A stretch of 46,324 bases of DNA from Nocardia yamanashiensis NBRC 100130 (lineage in GTDB: Bacteria; Actinomycetota; Actinomycetes; Mycobacteriales; Mycobacteriaceae). This document shows, piece after piece, positions 1 through 8,055 of the stretch; positions within the stretch are counted from its first letter, which is position 1, and the number at the start of each line of letters is the position of its first letter. The position numbers and the translations under genes were made by a program. The stretch lies in contig NZ_BDCD01000028.1 of NCBI RefSeq assembly GCF_001613325.1, positions 1 to 46,324 on the forward strand. The letters run 5' to 3'. The notes under the pieces were generated by a model. That model made no database searches and was not told the origin of the DNA. It saw only the letters and a list, made by a program, of their open reading frames with translations.

Positions 1-326
1 GCTCCATGCGCATCGTGGTGTGGAACAGCGGAGCCGAGAACCTCTGGGGCATGCGCTCGGACGAGGCGGAGGGCGAGCATCTGCTGAATCTGGATATCGG
101 ATTGCCGGTGGCCGAACTGCGCCCGGTGGTGCGGCCCGCGCTCAGCGATCCGAACTATCACTGCGAGATCAAGCTGGACGGGGTGAACCGGCGCGGGCGC
201 GGCGTGACGGTGCGCGTGGTGTGCACCTCGCTGCGCGATCGGTCCGGCGCCGCCACCGGGGCGATCCTGGTCATGGAACCGTTCGGCAACGGCGATGCGG
301 AAACCGCTACGGCGGCAGGGAATTGA
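1..326 (+). CDS. PAS-domain protein, C-terminal fragment (CheR/CheB-hybrid type)
   Basis: Only the end of the gene is in the window; the frame is open to base 1, so the internal ATG at 6 is probably not the start. The visible ~108 residues read like the terminal PAS domain of actinobacterial CheR-type methyltransferase hybrids: a W-N-x-x-A-E-x-L-W-G motif near the beginning, then LDIGLPV and a G-x-x-V-T-V-R-V strand and a closing I-L-V-M-E strand. Such domains sense small ligands or redox state in cytosolic signalling proteins; the effector part would lie upstream, outside the window. Its last 20 bp overlap the 3' end of the convergent STAS/HATPase gene, which is also a signalling protein. 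The PAS call is fairly safe; the CheR/CheB context is recalled from family resemblance and cannot be checked here. Confidence 0.7.
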   Translation, partial: SMRIVVWNSGAENLWGMRSDEAEGEHLLNLDIGLPVAELRPVVRPALSDPNYHCEIKLDGVNRRGRGVTVRVVCTSLRDRSGAATGAILVMEPFGNGDAETATAAGN

Positions 327-1203
327 GACCGTGCAGGTACCGGCGGCGCGGGCCGGCGGCCAGCACCGCCCACACCACCTTGCCGGTCGGCCAGCGCGGC
401 GTGCAGCCCCAGGCGCCGGCCAGCCGGGCCACCACGTGCAGCCCGTAGCACCGTGACGAGCCGGGCGCGGGCTCGCGCAGCACGGCTTCGCGCGGGTCGG
501 CGTCAGCCACCGCGATGGTGAACAGCCCGGAGCGATATTCCAGCCGCACCTGTATATCGGCGGCGACCCGGCTGTGCAGGAAAGAGTTCTCGACCAGTTC
601 GGTGACCACCAGCAGCGCGTCGGCGCGCACCTCGGCGAGCTCCCAATGCGCGCAGGTCTCCTCGACGAAACGGCGCGCGAGCTGGGCGCTTTCGGCGGTC
701 GGCGGCAGTTCGATACCGGTGCGCCGGCGCACCGGCGGATGACCGACCGCCGCGAGAGCCTCGGGTAGCGAACCGTAGACCGGCACGAACCGGTGCAGGG
801 CGGTGCGGCGCAACCTGGCGCACCGATCGGGGTCGTTGACGACCAGCACGATGGGCACACCCGGCCAGTCCCCGACTCGCATCCAGGCGCTGGAGAAGGC
901 GGTGAGCAGCGGCTCGGCGCGAATGACCAGCAGATCCAGTACGACGATCACCGCACGCGGCTCGTCAACGGTGAATTTCACCAGGTCATCGGTGAAAATT
1001 CGATACACGGCCGAGTTCAGTTCACCGCGTGGCGTGACGACCGCGCAGCCCTGTGACTCCAATCGATCCCACCGGATCTCCGGCCCACCCAGCACTTGCC
1101 CCACCACATCACTCTCGCGTACCGCTTCGCGACTGCCCGCGAACGCCGTTGCCGCGCGGGCGATTCCGGTAAAACTCACCGTCGAGTGCACCGAACGGAT
1201 CAC
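307..1203 (-). CDS. STAS-like / HATPase anti-sigma regulatory protein
   Basis: A 298-residue cytosolic protein with two parts. Residues ~45-155 look like a STAS (anti-anti-sigma) fold, including a V-I-V-V-L-D-L strand at 84-91. Residues ~165-290 are a GHKL ATPase of the SpoIIAB/RsbW kind: T-E-L-V-E-N-S-F-L-H-S at 201-211 is the N-box, A-D-A-D at 233-236 the G1-like box and G-L-H-V-V-A-R-L-A at 254-262 the G2-like helix. Such proteins bind or phosphorylate partner switches controlling sigma factors. The usual phosphorylatable D-S pair after the STAS strand is absent, so the STAS part may not be a phosphorylation target. It starts with GTG and no strong ribosome site is visible. It is convergent with, and overlaps by 20 bp, the PAS gene. 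Confidence 0.75.
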   Translation of the reverse strand: MIRSVHSTVSFTGIARAATAFAGSREAVRESDVVGQVLGGPEIRWDRLESQGCAVVTPRGELNSAVYRIFTDDLVKFTVDEPRAVIVVLDLLVIRAEPLLTAFSSAWMRVGDWPGVPIVLVVNDPDRCARLRRTALHRFVPVYGSLPEALAAVGHPPVRRRTGIELPPTAESAQLARRFVEETCAHWELAEVRADALLVVTELVENSFLHSRVAADIQVRLEYRSGLFTIAVADADPREAVLREPAPGSSRCYGLHVVARLAGAWGCTPRWPTGKVVWAVLAAGPRRRYLHGLNSLPP

Positions 1204-1422
1204 TCCGGGTGCATGCGGCTCACAGTAAGGAGATACCCACCCGATCGGCCCGCAACCGGAAATCGCCCGATAACGCCGGTCTCGGCCGCTCGTACACGCA
1301 GTGCACAGTCGGCACTCGGAGTATCGCCGTCGCCAGCGCGCACCGAGCCGCCCAGCTAGACAAATTGCCCAGCTGCACGAGGGTTTGTTGTCGCGATCAC
1401 ACTACGGTGCTTGCATCGAGGT
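1204..1422. other. divergent intergenic region, no feature recognised
   Basis: These 219 bases separate the start of the STAS/HATPase gene from phenylalanine hydroxylase and must hold both promoters. A TACGGT box at 1404-1409 is a possible -10 for the hydroxylase, but no convincing -35 is spaced correctly. I see no palindrome, RNA gene or open frame that could be supported. Confidence 0.4.
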
Positions 1423-2307
1423 ATGTTCACCGAAGCTCAGCTGTACTCTCCGGTCACCACGGGGGCCGACGGCGATGTCACCGTGCATCTGAGCGACGAG
1501 CATCCCGGTGTGCACGACGCCGACTATCGCGCCCGCCGCAATGCGATTGCCGCTCTCGCCCTGGGCTATCGAACCGGCGAACCGGTACCGCGGATCGAAT
1601 ACACCGCCGAGGAACAGGAAGTGTGGCGGATCGTGTCCGCCGAATTGGCGCGCAAACGCGCGAAATACGCGTGCGCCGAGGTGATCGAGGCGGCGAACCG
1701 GCTGGGGCTGCCCGCCGATCGCATTCCGCAATTGGACGAGGTGTCGGCGAAACTGGTGCCGCTCACCGGCTTCCGCTACGTACCCGCCGCCGGCCTGGTG
1801 CCGTTGCGGGAGTTCTTCGGCTCCTTCGCCGACCGGGTGTTCCATTCCACCCAGTACATTCGCCATCATTCCGCACCGCTGTACACGCCCGAACCGGATG
1901 CGGTGCACGAAATCCTCGGCCACGCCAATCAATTGGCGAGCCCGCGGTTCGCGGCGCTGTACGAGACCGTGGGCGCGGCGGTCGCCCGCATCACCACCGA
2001 CACCGCGCTCAAGTTCCTGGCCGACGTGTTCTGGTTCTCGATGGAATTCGGCGTGCTGCGCGAACACGGTGAAATCCGTTGCTATGGTGCGGGTCTGCTG
2101 TCCTCGTACGGCGAGATCGAGGAATTCCGGGAGGCCGAACTGCGCCCGCTGAACATTCGCGAGATGGGCACCCGGGTCTACGACATCACGCACTATCAGC
2201 CGGTGCTGTACTGCGCGGAATCCATCGGCGAGATCGAGGACGTGGTGGGGGCGTTCTTCGAATCCATGACCGACGACACGGTGGCGGAGCTGACCGCGCC
2301 CGCCTAG
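1423..2307 (+). CDS. phhA: phenylalanine 4-monooxygenase (aromatic amino acid hydroxylase)
   Basis: Converts phenylalanine to tyrosine with O2, Fe(II) and a tetrahydropterin. The iron site is visible: H-E-I-L-G-H (His162 and His167 counted from the ATG) and the Glu of W-F-S-M-E-F-G (Glu208), the 2-His-1-Glu triad of the family. About 294 residues, the size of the bacterial single-domain enzymes, with no ACT regulatory domain. I chose ATG 1423; an in-frame TTG at 1411 would add four residues. The 3' end overlaps the convergent tetR gene by 4 bp. A pterin-4a-carbinolamine dehydratase, which recycles the oxidised cofactor, lies in the window at 26101-26766, fused to a VOC domain. The pterin or pterin-like cofactor used by this organism is not evident. 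Confidence 0.93.
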   Translation: MFTEAQLYSPVTTGADGDVTVHLSDEHPGVHDADYRARRNAIAALALGYRTGEPVPRIEYTAEEQEVWRIVSAELARKRAKYACAEVIEAANRLGLPADRIPQLDEVSAKLVPLTGFRYVPAAGLVPLREFFGSFADRVFHSTQYIRHHSAPLYTPEPDAVHEILGHANQLASPRFAALYETVGAAVARITTDTALKFLADVFWFSMEFGVLREHGEIRCYGAGLLSSYGEIEEFREAELRPLNIREMGTRVYDITHYQPVLYCAESIGEIEDVVGAFFESMTDDTVAELTAPA

Positions 2308-2924
2308 AGCGGCATGCCGGCGGCCAGGAAGTCGATCACGCGCAGGATCTGGTCGCGGTCGAAGGTGAGCGTCTGCGCGGTCAGCGCGCCCAGCATCGCC
2401 CCCGTCATGGCCCCGGCCATGGCCCGGATCTCGAAATCGTCCGGGCTGCGGCCCAGGCGCTCCGCCGCGATGCCCGACATGAGCTCGATATTGCGCTCCA
2501 GTTCCCGGGCCATGGCGCCGCGCAGTTCCGGCACCGCGTAGACCAGCGCCATCCGCTCCCGCTCGAATTCCAGTTCCGCGGTGGTGATCTCGTCGAACGC
2601 ATCCACGATCGCGGCCCGCACGGCGGCGATGAGCGGCAGTTCCCGGGGCTGCGTGGCGATGGCCCGGACCATCAGCGGATCCAGGTCGTCGGCCAGCACC
2701 ACCTGCTCCTTGGACGGGAAGTACCGGAAGAAGGTGCTGGGCGAGACCTCCGCGGCCTCGGCGATCTGCTCGACGGTGGTCTCGCCGTAACCCTGCTCCC
2801 GGAAAAGCCGGAACGCCTCGGTGCGAATGGTGCGCCGGGTGCGTTCCTTCTTCCGTTCCCGCAGGGTCGGCTTGTGCCGCCCCGCGGGTTCCACGGTGAT
2901 CTGGGGATTGGACTCAGCCGGCAT
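2304..2924 (-). CDS. TetR-family regulator of the adjacent MFS exporter
   Basis: About 206 residues with a classical TetR N-terminal helix-turn-helix: R-E-R-K-K-E-R-T-R-R-T-I, then G-Y-G-E-T-T-V-E-Q-I-A-E-A-A-E-V-S-P-S-T-F-F-R-Y-F with a lysine-glutamate turn (SKEQVV). The C-terminal ligand domain is helical and unspecific. ATG 2924 is taken as start; an ATG-like extension to 2942 is possible. It follows the MFS gene on the same strand, overlapping its end by about 11 bp, so the two are probably one transcript and the repressor would be autoregulated through the palindrome at 4457-4475. The ligand is unknown. The distal position means repressor and pump are made together. Confidence 0.88.
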   Translation of the reverse strand: MPAESNPQITVEPAGRHKPTLRERKKERTRRTIRTEAFRLFREQGYGETTVEQIAEAAEVSPSTFFRYFPSKEQVVLADDLDPLMVRAIATQPRELPLIAAVRAAIVDAFDEITTAELEFERERMALVYAVPELRGAMARELERNIELMSGIAAERLGRSPDDFEIRAMAGAMTGAMLGALTAQTLTFDRDQILRVIDFLAAGMPL

Positions 2925-4425
2925 GCACTGATTCTGCAACATCGGTCTCGGACTCCGGTGCGACCGGCTGGCGGGTGAGCAGGGCGGCCAGCACGGTGGC
3001 GGCGAGGCAGATGGCCGCGCAGACCCAGAGCATGGCGCTCATACCGTCGAGGAACGCGCTCTGCACGTGGTGCAGCACGGCGGGATCGCCGAGCTTACGA
3101 GCCACTCCGACACCGGCATTGACGCCGTCGGTGATCGGATCGTGGTTCAGCTCGCCCAGGCTCGAGCGGTACCGCGTGGACAGCACGGTGCCCAGCACCG
3201 CGACACCGATGGTGCCCGCGGCCTGCCGGAGCGCCTGCAGCAGCGCCGATCCCGAGCCCGCGCGGTCGGCGGCCAGTTCGCCCATGGCCAGGCCCATGGC
3301 GGCGGGCATGACGAATCCCATGCCGAATCCGAGCAGGGCGATGGCGAGCGCGGCGAACCAGTACGCGCTGTCCACGGTGATCAGCGCGCCCAGCCCCAGC
3401 CCGACGGCCAGCAGCGCGAAGCCGGTGGTGAGCACGACCCGCAGCCCGGCCTTGGGCAGCACCTTGTCGACCACCCGGGAGCCGATGGCCAGGCCGCCGA
3501 TGAGCGGCAGCAGGCGCAATCCGCTGCCCAGGGCGTCCGCGCCCAGCACCGCCTGGAAGTACTGCGGCATGGTGAAGAACAACCCGAACATCGCGAAGTT
3601 GACGATCACCGAATAGACGGTCCCCCAACGGAATCCGGGTGCGGCGAAGAGACCGACGTCGATCAGCGGATTGGCCGAGCGGCGCTGCCAGAGCAGGAAT
3701 CCGCCGAGCACCAGCACCCCGGCCGCCACCGCCGCCCAGCCCGCGCCATCGCCCCAGCCCTGCTCGCCCAGCCGGATGAAACCGTAAGTGAGCCCGAGCA
3801 TTCCGGCCGCGGACAGCACCACACCCGGCAGGTCGATGCGGAAGTCGTTGTCGCTGCGGGATTCCGGCACCAGCAGCGCCACCGCGGTCGCGCCGATCAC
3901 CACCATGGGCACATTGAGCAGGAACACCGACCCCCACCAGAAGTGCTGCAGCAGCCATCCGCCCACGATCGGCCCCAGCGGCAGCCCGATGGCGGTGGAA
4001 GTGATCCAGATGGTCAGCGCGCGCTGCCGCTGTGCCGGTTCCGGGAACAGCCCGGGCAGCACCGCCATCGACAGCGGGAGCATGGCCGCGGCCGCCACGC
4101 CGAGCACCACCCGGGCGGCGATGAGCTGTCCCGAGGAGGCGGCGAAGGCGCAGGCGAGCGAGGCCGCACCGAACACCAGCAGCGCCCCGAGCAGGAACCT
4201 CTTGCGCCCGTAGCGGTCGCCGAGCGCGCCCGCGGGCAGCATGACGGCGGCCAGGGCCAGGGTGTACGCGCTGCTGAACCACTGCAGCGCGGCGGTATCG
4301 GCGTGCAGGTCGACGGCGAGGGTGGGCAGGGCGACGGTGAGCACGGTGACGTCGAGGCCGATGGTCAGCATGGCCACGGCCAGCGCACCGAGGGCCAGCC
4401 AGCGGCGCACTCCGGGATCATTCAT
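2914..4425 (-). CDS. MFS drug exporter, DHA2 (EmrB/QacA, 14-TM) family
   Basis: About 503 residues with ~14 predicted membrane helices, the DHA2 drug:H+ antiporter layout. The first helix runs into L-D-V-T-V-L-T-V-A-L-P-T-L (motif D1 of this family), followed by a loop G-D-R-Y-G-R-K-R (motif A), and motif C-like glycine-rich G-L-P-L-G-P-I-V-G-G in helix 5. Located in the inner membrane; probably exports a toxic organic compound. ATG 4425 is chosen over a TTG five codons upstream. First gene of a two-gene unit with the TetR gene; a perfect 19-bp palindrome lies 32 bp before the start. Confidence 0.9.
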   Translation of the reverse strand: MNDPGVRRWLALGALAVAMLTIGLDVTVLTVALPTLAVDLHADTAALQWFSSAYTLALAAVMLPAGALGDRYGRKRFLLGALLVFGAASLACAFAASSGQLIAARVVLGVAAAAMLPLSMAVLPGLFPEPAQRQRALTIWITSTAIGLPLGPIVGGWLLQHFWWGSVFLLNVPMVVIGATAVALLVPESRSDNDFRIDLPGVVLSAAGMLGLTYGFIRLGEQGWGDGAGWAAVAAGVLVLGGFLLWQRRSANPLIDVGLFAAPGFRWGTVYSVIVNFAMFGLFFTMPQYFQAVLGADALGSGLRLLPLIGGLAIGSRVVDKVLPKAGLRVVLTTGFALLAVGLGLGALITVDSAYWFAALAIALLGFGMGFVMPAAMGLAMGELAADRAGSGSALLQALRQAAGTIGVAVLGTVLSTRYRSSLGELNHDPITDGVNAGVGVARKLGDPAVLHHVQSAFLDGMSAMLWVCAAICLAATVLAALLTRQPVAPESETDVAESVHAG

Positions 4426-4456
4426 GACAGTTCCAATCAAGTGATGGTAACTAGAT

Positions 4457-4475
4457 AATGAGAGAGTCTCTCATT
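4457..4475. promoter_or_regulatory. perfect palindrome, probable TetR operator
   Basis: AATGAGAGAGTCTCTCATT: 9-bp arms around a single G, perfectly symmetric. It lies between the MFS start (4425) and a TTGACA-like box on the minus strand (4491-4486), exactly where a repressor would block the MFS-tetR promoter. Size and symmetry fit TetR dimers. The forward gene at 4589 might also be affected since this is a divergent region. Confidence 0.75.
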
Positions 4476-4588
4476 TGCTACACACTGTCAATTCTTGACG
4501 CGACATGAACCTTGCAGCCTGCTAACGTGCACCGGTCTGTTTTTGAATTACGGGACCCCGCAACGGGTCTGGGAACACGAGGCTCCAA

Positions 4589-5257
4589 ATGACCGCTGAA
4601 GCAACCGAATCCGCCGCCACCCCCCTGCACCTGCAAGGACGCGACGCCGTCATCGCCGCCGCCGCCCCCGAGGACTGGCGGGAGGGCGCGCCCGATTACC
4701 ACTTGAGCGCGCAGGTGATTCCGGTCGAGCGCAGCACCCAGCACGCACCCGATTCGCTCGAGCACATCGTCGAAGAACTCGTGAAGGTCTTCGAGATGGA
4801 GGTCTCGCACAAGAAGGACCCCGCCAAGTGGGTCTCCCTGGTGGCCGAGCACTACCGGGGCCGGGTCAACGGCGGACCGTGGCAGGACGCCGAGGAATTC
4901 GCCCGCATCGGCTCCTACAACATCCTGATCGGCGAGAACCCCTTCTACGACGTGGCGGGCGAGACCTTCGAGTCCTCGCACGACATCTTCCACACGGCCT
5001 TCCCCGGCGGCTTCTTCTGGGAGGTGCTGGAAGTGCTGGCCGGCCCGCCGACCGTCACGTTCAAATGGCGGCACTGGGGTCGCTACACCGGCGAGTACAA
5101 GGGTCACCAGCCCACCGGCGAAATGATCGAGATGACCGGCATCACCATCGCCAAGGTCTCCGACGACCTGCGCATTCTGGAACTGGAGCACTTCTACGAC
5201 AACAACAAGCTGCTCGGCCCGCTGGCCCACGGCTGCCCGGTGCAGCACCAGAGCTGA
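4589..5257 (+). CDS. SnoaL-like / plant pathogen-related-protein homologue
   Basis: 222 residues resembling the pathogen-related protein family first known from cereals: an N-terminal W-R-E-G-A-P-D-Y motif (~29-36), then a long helix ending V-F-E-M-E-V-S-H-K, G-S-Y-N-I-L, E-T-F-E-S-S-H-D, F-x-W-E-V-L, and K-W-R-H-W-G in an NTF2/SnoaL-like half. These landmarks recur in that family in the same order. No signal peptide; the biochemical role of the family is unknown to me, although the fold allows a ligand-binding or cyclase-like cavity. It is divergent from the MFS exporter with ~160 bp between the starts, and a weak GAGG ribosome site precedes ATG. Function is left open. Confidence 0.7.
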   Translation: MTAEATESAATPLHLQGRDAVIAAAAPEDWREGAPDYHLSAQVIPVERSTQHAPDSLEHIVEELVKVFEMEVSHKKDPAKWVSLVAEHYRGRVNGGPWQDAEEFARIGSYNILIGENPFYDVAGETFESSHDIFHTAFPGGFFWEVLEVLAGPPTVTFKWRHWGRYTGEYKGHQPTGEMIEMTGITIAKVSDDLRILELEHFYDNNKLLGPLAHGCPVQHQS

Positions 5258-5282
5258 TCACACTCGCGAGGCGGCCCGCATT

Positions 5283-5288
5283 TAAGCT
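5283..5288 (+). promoter_or_regulatory. -10 box TAAGCT for a possible leaderless start at 5297
   Basis: TAAGCT ends 8 nt before the ATG of the carboxypeptidase gene, so transcription would begin at or next to the start codon. No ribosome-binding sequence is present, which agrees with a leaderless message. Confidence 0.4.
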
Positions 5289-5296
5289 CATGATCG

Positions 5297-6598
5297 ATGA
5301 GCATCCGCAGGAGTAACCGCGCCTCGCTTCGCATCGCCGCCGTGGTGGCGGTGGGCCTGTCCGCCCTCGCCGGCGGGTCGATCGCATCGCTACCCGGTGC
5401 GGCGCACGGCCAACCGTCCACCACGACAACGCCTTTCACCACGCCGAACACCGACGGCTGCCCGCAGAAGACCGCGCCGCCGCCGCCCATCGACGCCTCC
5501 GAGGTGCCCGCGCCCGGGCAGACCGCGCCCGCCGCGCTGCCGGTGCCGGGCACGCCGATCGGCGGCAAGGAACTGGGCGGCTGCGGACTGGTGCTGCCCA
5601 AGGGCGCGCCCGCGGTACCGGAGGGCATCTCGGCCACCGCGTGGATGGTGTCGGACCTGGACACCGGCAAGGTGCTCGCGGCCAAGGATCCGCACGGGCG
5701 CTACCGGCCCGCCTCCACCATCAAGGTGCTGCTCGCGGATGTGGCGCTGCGGGTGCTGGATCTGAACAAGACGGTGACCGGGACCCAGGAGGACGCGGAC
5801 GCCGACGGCACCCGGGTCGGCATCGGGCCGGGCGGCAAGTACACCAACCGGCAGCTGTTCCAGGCGCTGATCATGGCGTCCGGCAACGACGCCGCCCATG
5901 CCATCGCGGCCCAGCTGGGCGGGGACGAGGCCGCGGTGGCCAAGATGAACGAGCGGGCGAAAGCCTTGCAGGCGTTGGACACTCGCGCCGCCACGCCGTC
6001 CGGCCTGGACGGGCCGGGTATGAGCACCTCGGCCTACGATCTGTCCACGATCTTCCGCGACGCCATGACGCTGCCGCTGTTCGCCGAGCTGATCCACACC
6101 GAGGAAGTGCAGTTCCCGGGGTATCCGGCCGATCCGAAGAACCCCGAGGACAAGGATCATCCGGGTTATCCCATCGCCAATGACAATCACCTGCTGTTCG
6201 AGTACGACGGGGCGATCGGCGGCAAGACCGGGTTCACCGACGACGCCCGGCAGACGTTCGTGGCGGCCGCGCAGCGCAACGGGCACCGGCTGGTGGTCAC
6301 GCTGCTGAAGGCCGATGTGCGGCCCTTCCGGCCGTACGAGCAGGCGGCGAAGCTGCTCGATTACGGCTTCGCGCTGCCGTCCGGGAGCAGCGTGGGCACG
6401 CTGACCGCCGCCGGGACCAAATCCAGCGCCGCGCCGGAAACCGATGTGGCGCTTGCCAGTCCGCCGCAGTCGACCGGCGGTGAGGCCAGCGGGCCGAGTT
6501 CGAGCCACGGCGATCTGCGGGTGACGCTGATGGTCGGCGGCGTGATTTTAGTGGTCGTTTTACTGGCCGGCGCGCGGCGGCTGAATCGGCGCCGCTGA
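5297..6598 (+). CDS. D-alanyl-D-alanine carboxypeptidase (low-mass PBP, S11)
   Basis: 433-residue exported serine carboxypeptidase that trims the terminal D-Ala from peptidoglycan stem peptides. All three penicillin-binding motifs are present: S140-T-I-K143 (nucleophile and base), S195-G-N197 and K310-T-G312. An N-terminal signal sequence (residues ~1-38) is followed by a Pro/Thr-rich linker and, after the catalytic domain, a membrane anchor at ~408-426 with a basic R-R-L-N-R-R-R tail, so the enzyme sits outside the membrane facing the wall. Family and topology match actinobacterial DacB/DacC-type enzymes; which paralogue cannot be told. It probably is its own transcription unit. Confidence 0.92.
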   Translation: MSIRRSNRASLRIAAVVAVGLSALAGGSIASLPGAAHGQPSTTTTPFTTPNTDGCPQKTAPPPPIDASEVPAPGQTAPAALPVPGTPIGGKELGGCGLVLPKGAPAVPEGISATAWMVSDLDTGKVLAAKDPHGRYRPASTIKVLLADVALRVLDLNKTVTGTQEDADADGTRVGIGPGGKYTNRQLFQALIMASGNDAAHAIAAQLGGDEAAVAKMNERAKALQALDTRAATPSGLDGPGMSTSAYDLSTIFRDAMTLPLFAELIHTEEVQFPGYPADPKNPEDKDHPGYPIANDNHLLFEYDGAIGGKTGFTDDARQTFVAAAQRNGHRLVVTLLKADVRPFRPYEQAAKLLDYGFALPSGSSVGTLTAAGTKSSAAPETDVALASPPQSTGGEASGPSSSHGDLRVTLMVGGVILVVVLLAGARRLNRRR

Positions 6599-6710
6599 GG
6601 TTGTAATACCGTCCGGCACGGTTCATTGGTTTGCCGTTGGTAGGTCATTGGTGGCCGCCCGCACAGTGGTGACAAGCCCGAACAGGCCCGTCACCCACAG
6701 GAGCAGAGCA

Positions 6711-6986
6711 ATGAAATCCACCACCCAGACCCGCCGACTGGTTACGTTGGCGGCCACCGCGATCGCCTTCGGCGCCATCGGAGTGTCCGCGTCGGTGGGC
6801 ACCGCCTCCGCCGGCCTGGCGTCCGCGCCCATGCCGCGCACGGCCAGCTGGAATATCGACAATGTGTCCGGTGGCTTCACCGCGCCGGTCCAGGCCACCG
6901 AGCCCGACAATGCCACGCCCAGTCCGGTCGCCGCCGGTGCGGACGGGGTCGGCGCGACCTCGACCCCGAGCATGACCGGCCGCTGA
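6711..6986 (+). CDS. small secreted protein of unknown function
   Basis: 91 residues from ATG 6711, which has a good AGGAG site at 6699-6703; an upstream in-frame start at 6648 lacks one and would bury the signal peptide. Residues 1-~32 form a Sec signal (K-S-T-T-Q-T-R-R, hydrophobic core, A-S-A cleavage region), leaving a mature piece of ~58 residues rich in Ala, Pro, Thr and Ser with no cysteines and no recognisable motif. It is convergent with the yihY gene with only 3 bp between stops. No function proposed. Confidence 0.65.
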   Translation: MKSTTQTRRLVTLAATAIAFGAIGVSASVGTASAGLASAPMPRTASWNIDNVSGGFTAPVQATEPDNATPSPVAAGADGVGATSTPSMTGR

Positions 6987-6989
6987 GCC

Positions 6990-8033
6990 TCAGCGGCGAC
7001 GTCGTGCCGAAACCAGCGCTCCCGCAATCGCTCCCGCACCGAACAAGGCCGCACCCGCGCCGGCCGTGAGCCCCGGCCCCGCCACCCGGGGTTCGATCAC
7101 GGCCGGGGCGGGCGGCGGAATGTCCGCGGGCACTTCGTTTTCCGAGGACGTGGCCGCCCAGGCGGTGGCGAACAGAATGATGCGGGCGGTGATGTAGCTG
7201 AACACCATGAGGCCGATGATCGGCCCGAAGACCGCGCCCGCCGGGCCGGTGACCACCGATTTCAAGATGATCGAGGCCAGCTGCTTGAACGCCTCGAAGG
7301 CGACGGCCGCCATCAGCGCCGCCCGCGCGGCACTGCGGAAGGTGACCGGATGGCGCGGCATGCGGGCGATGATCCACACCAGCACCGCCCAGTTGGCGCC
7401 GATGGCCAGCAGCAGCGACAGCAGCGTGAGCAGCAGTGTGATCCAACCGGATTCGGCGATGCCGAACTTCTGCAGCAGGGTGTGGATGAGGCCGCTCGAA
7501 GCGAGCACCGACAGGCCGAGCGAGACGCCGATGGCGAAGAACAAGCCCACCAGCGCCAGCAGATCCGACAGCTTGCTGACCACGAAATTGCGTTCCTTGG
7601 GCGGCTGATCCCACTGCTCGGTGAGCGCGGCGCGCAGGTTGGCGATCCAGCCCAGCCCCGCGTACGCGCCGGTGAGCAGGCCGATCACCCCCACCCCGGT
7701 GCGCGATTCCACCGCCTGGTTGATCAGATCGTTGACCGAATCGCCCGCCGCGCCCGGAATGTTCTCGACAATCTTGTTCTGAATGTCGGTGAGCCACTCC
7801 GGGTTTCGCGAGAGCACGAAGCCCGCCGCCGCGAAACCCACCATCAGCAGCGGGAACAGCGACAGCACCGTGAAGTAGGTGATGCCCGCGGCGTAGTAGT
7901 CACCACGCTGCCGCTGATAGCGGCCCGCCGCGCGCACCATGTGATCGAGCCACGGCCGGCGCTGGATCTGATGCTCGATCCACGCCTTGACCGACCCGAC
8001 GACCTTGCCGAACAACCCGCCCACCTTCCGCAC
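6990..8033 (-). CDS. YihY/BrkB-family inner-membrane protein
   Basis: 347 residues with about six membrane helices, of the YihY/BrkB (formerly wrongly called RNase BN) family. Landmarks: R-Q-R-G-D-Y-Y-A-A-G-I-T-Y-F-T-V-L-S-L-F-P (~40-60), the amphipathic stretch with G-V-I-G-L-L-T-G-A-Y-A-G-L-G-W, and the C-terminal F-G-P-I-I-G-L-M-V-F-S-Y-I-T-A-R segment. The tail is a short Ala/Pro-rich region plus a further helix and basic end. The exact function of the family is not established. The GTG start lies 22 bp after trpS, so the two genes are probably cotranscribed. Confidence 0.88.
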   Translation of the reverse strand: MRKVGGLFGKVVGSVKAWIEHQIQRRPWLDHMVRAAGRYQRQRGDYYAAGITYFTVLSLFPLLMVGFAAAGFVLSRNPEWLTDIQNKIVENIPGAAGDSVNDLINQAVESRTGVGVIGLLTGAYAGLGWIANLRAALTEQWDQPPKERNFVVSKLSDLLALVGLFFAIGVSLGLSVLASSGLIHTLLQKFGIAESGWITLLLTLLSLLLAIGANWAVLVWIIARMPRHPVTFRSAARAALMAAVAFEAFKQLASIILKSVVTGPAGAVFGPIIGLMVFSYITARIILFATAWAATSSENEVPADIPPPAPAVIEPRVAGPGLTAGAGAALFGAGAIAGALVSARRRR

Positions 8034-8055
8034 TTCGGCGCGGTGGGCGACCGGA

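Noticed and set aside
3067..4458. Plus-strand frame of 463 codons over the MFS gene
   Set aside because: His/Gln/Arg-rich reverse-strand shadow of the exporter with no recognisable domain.
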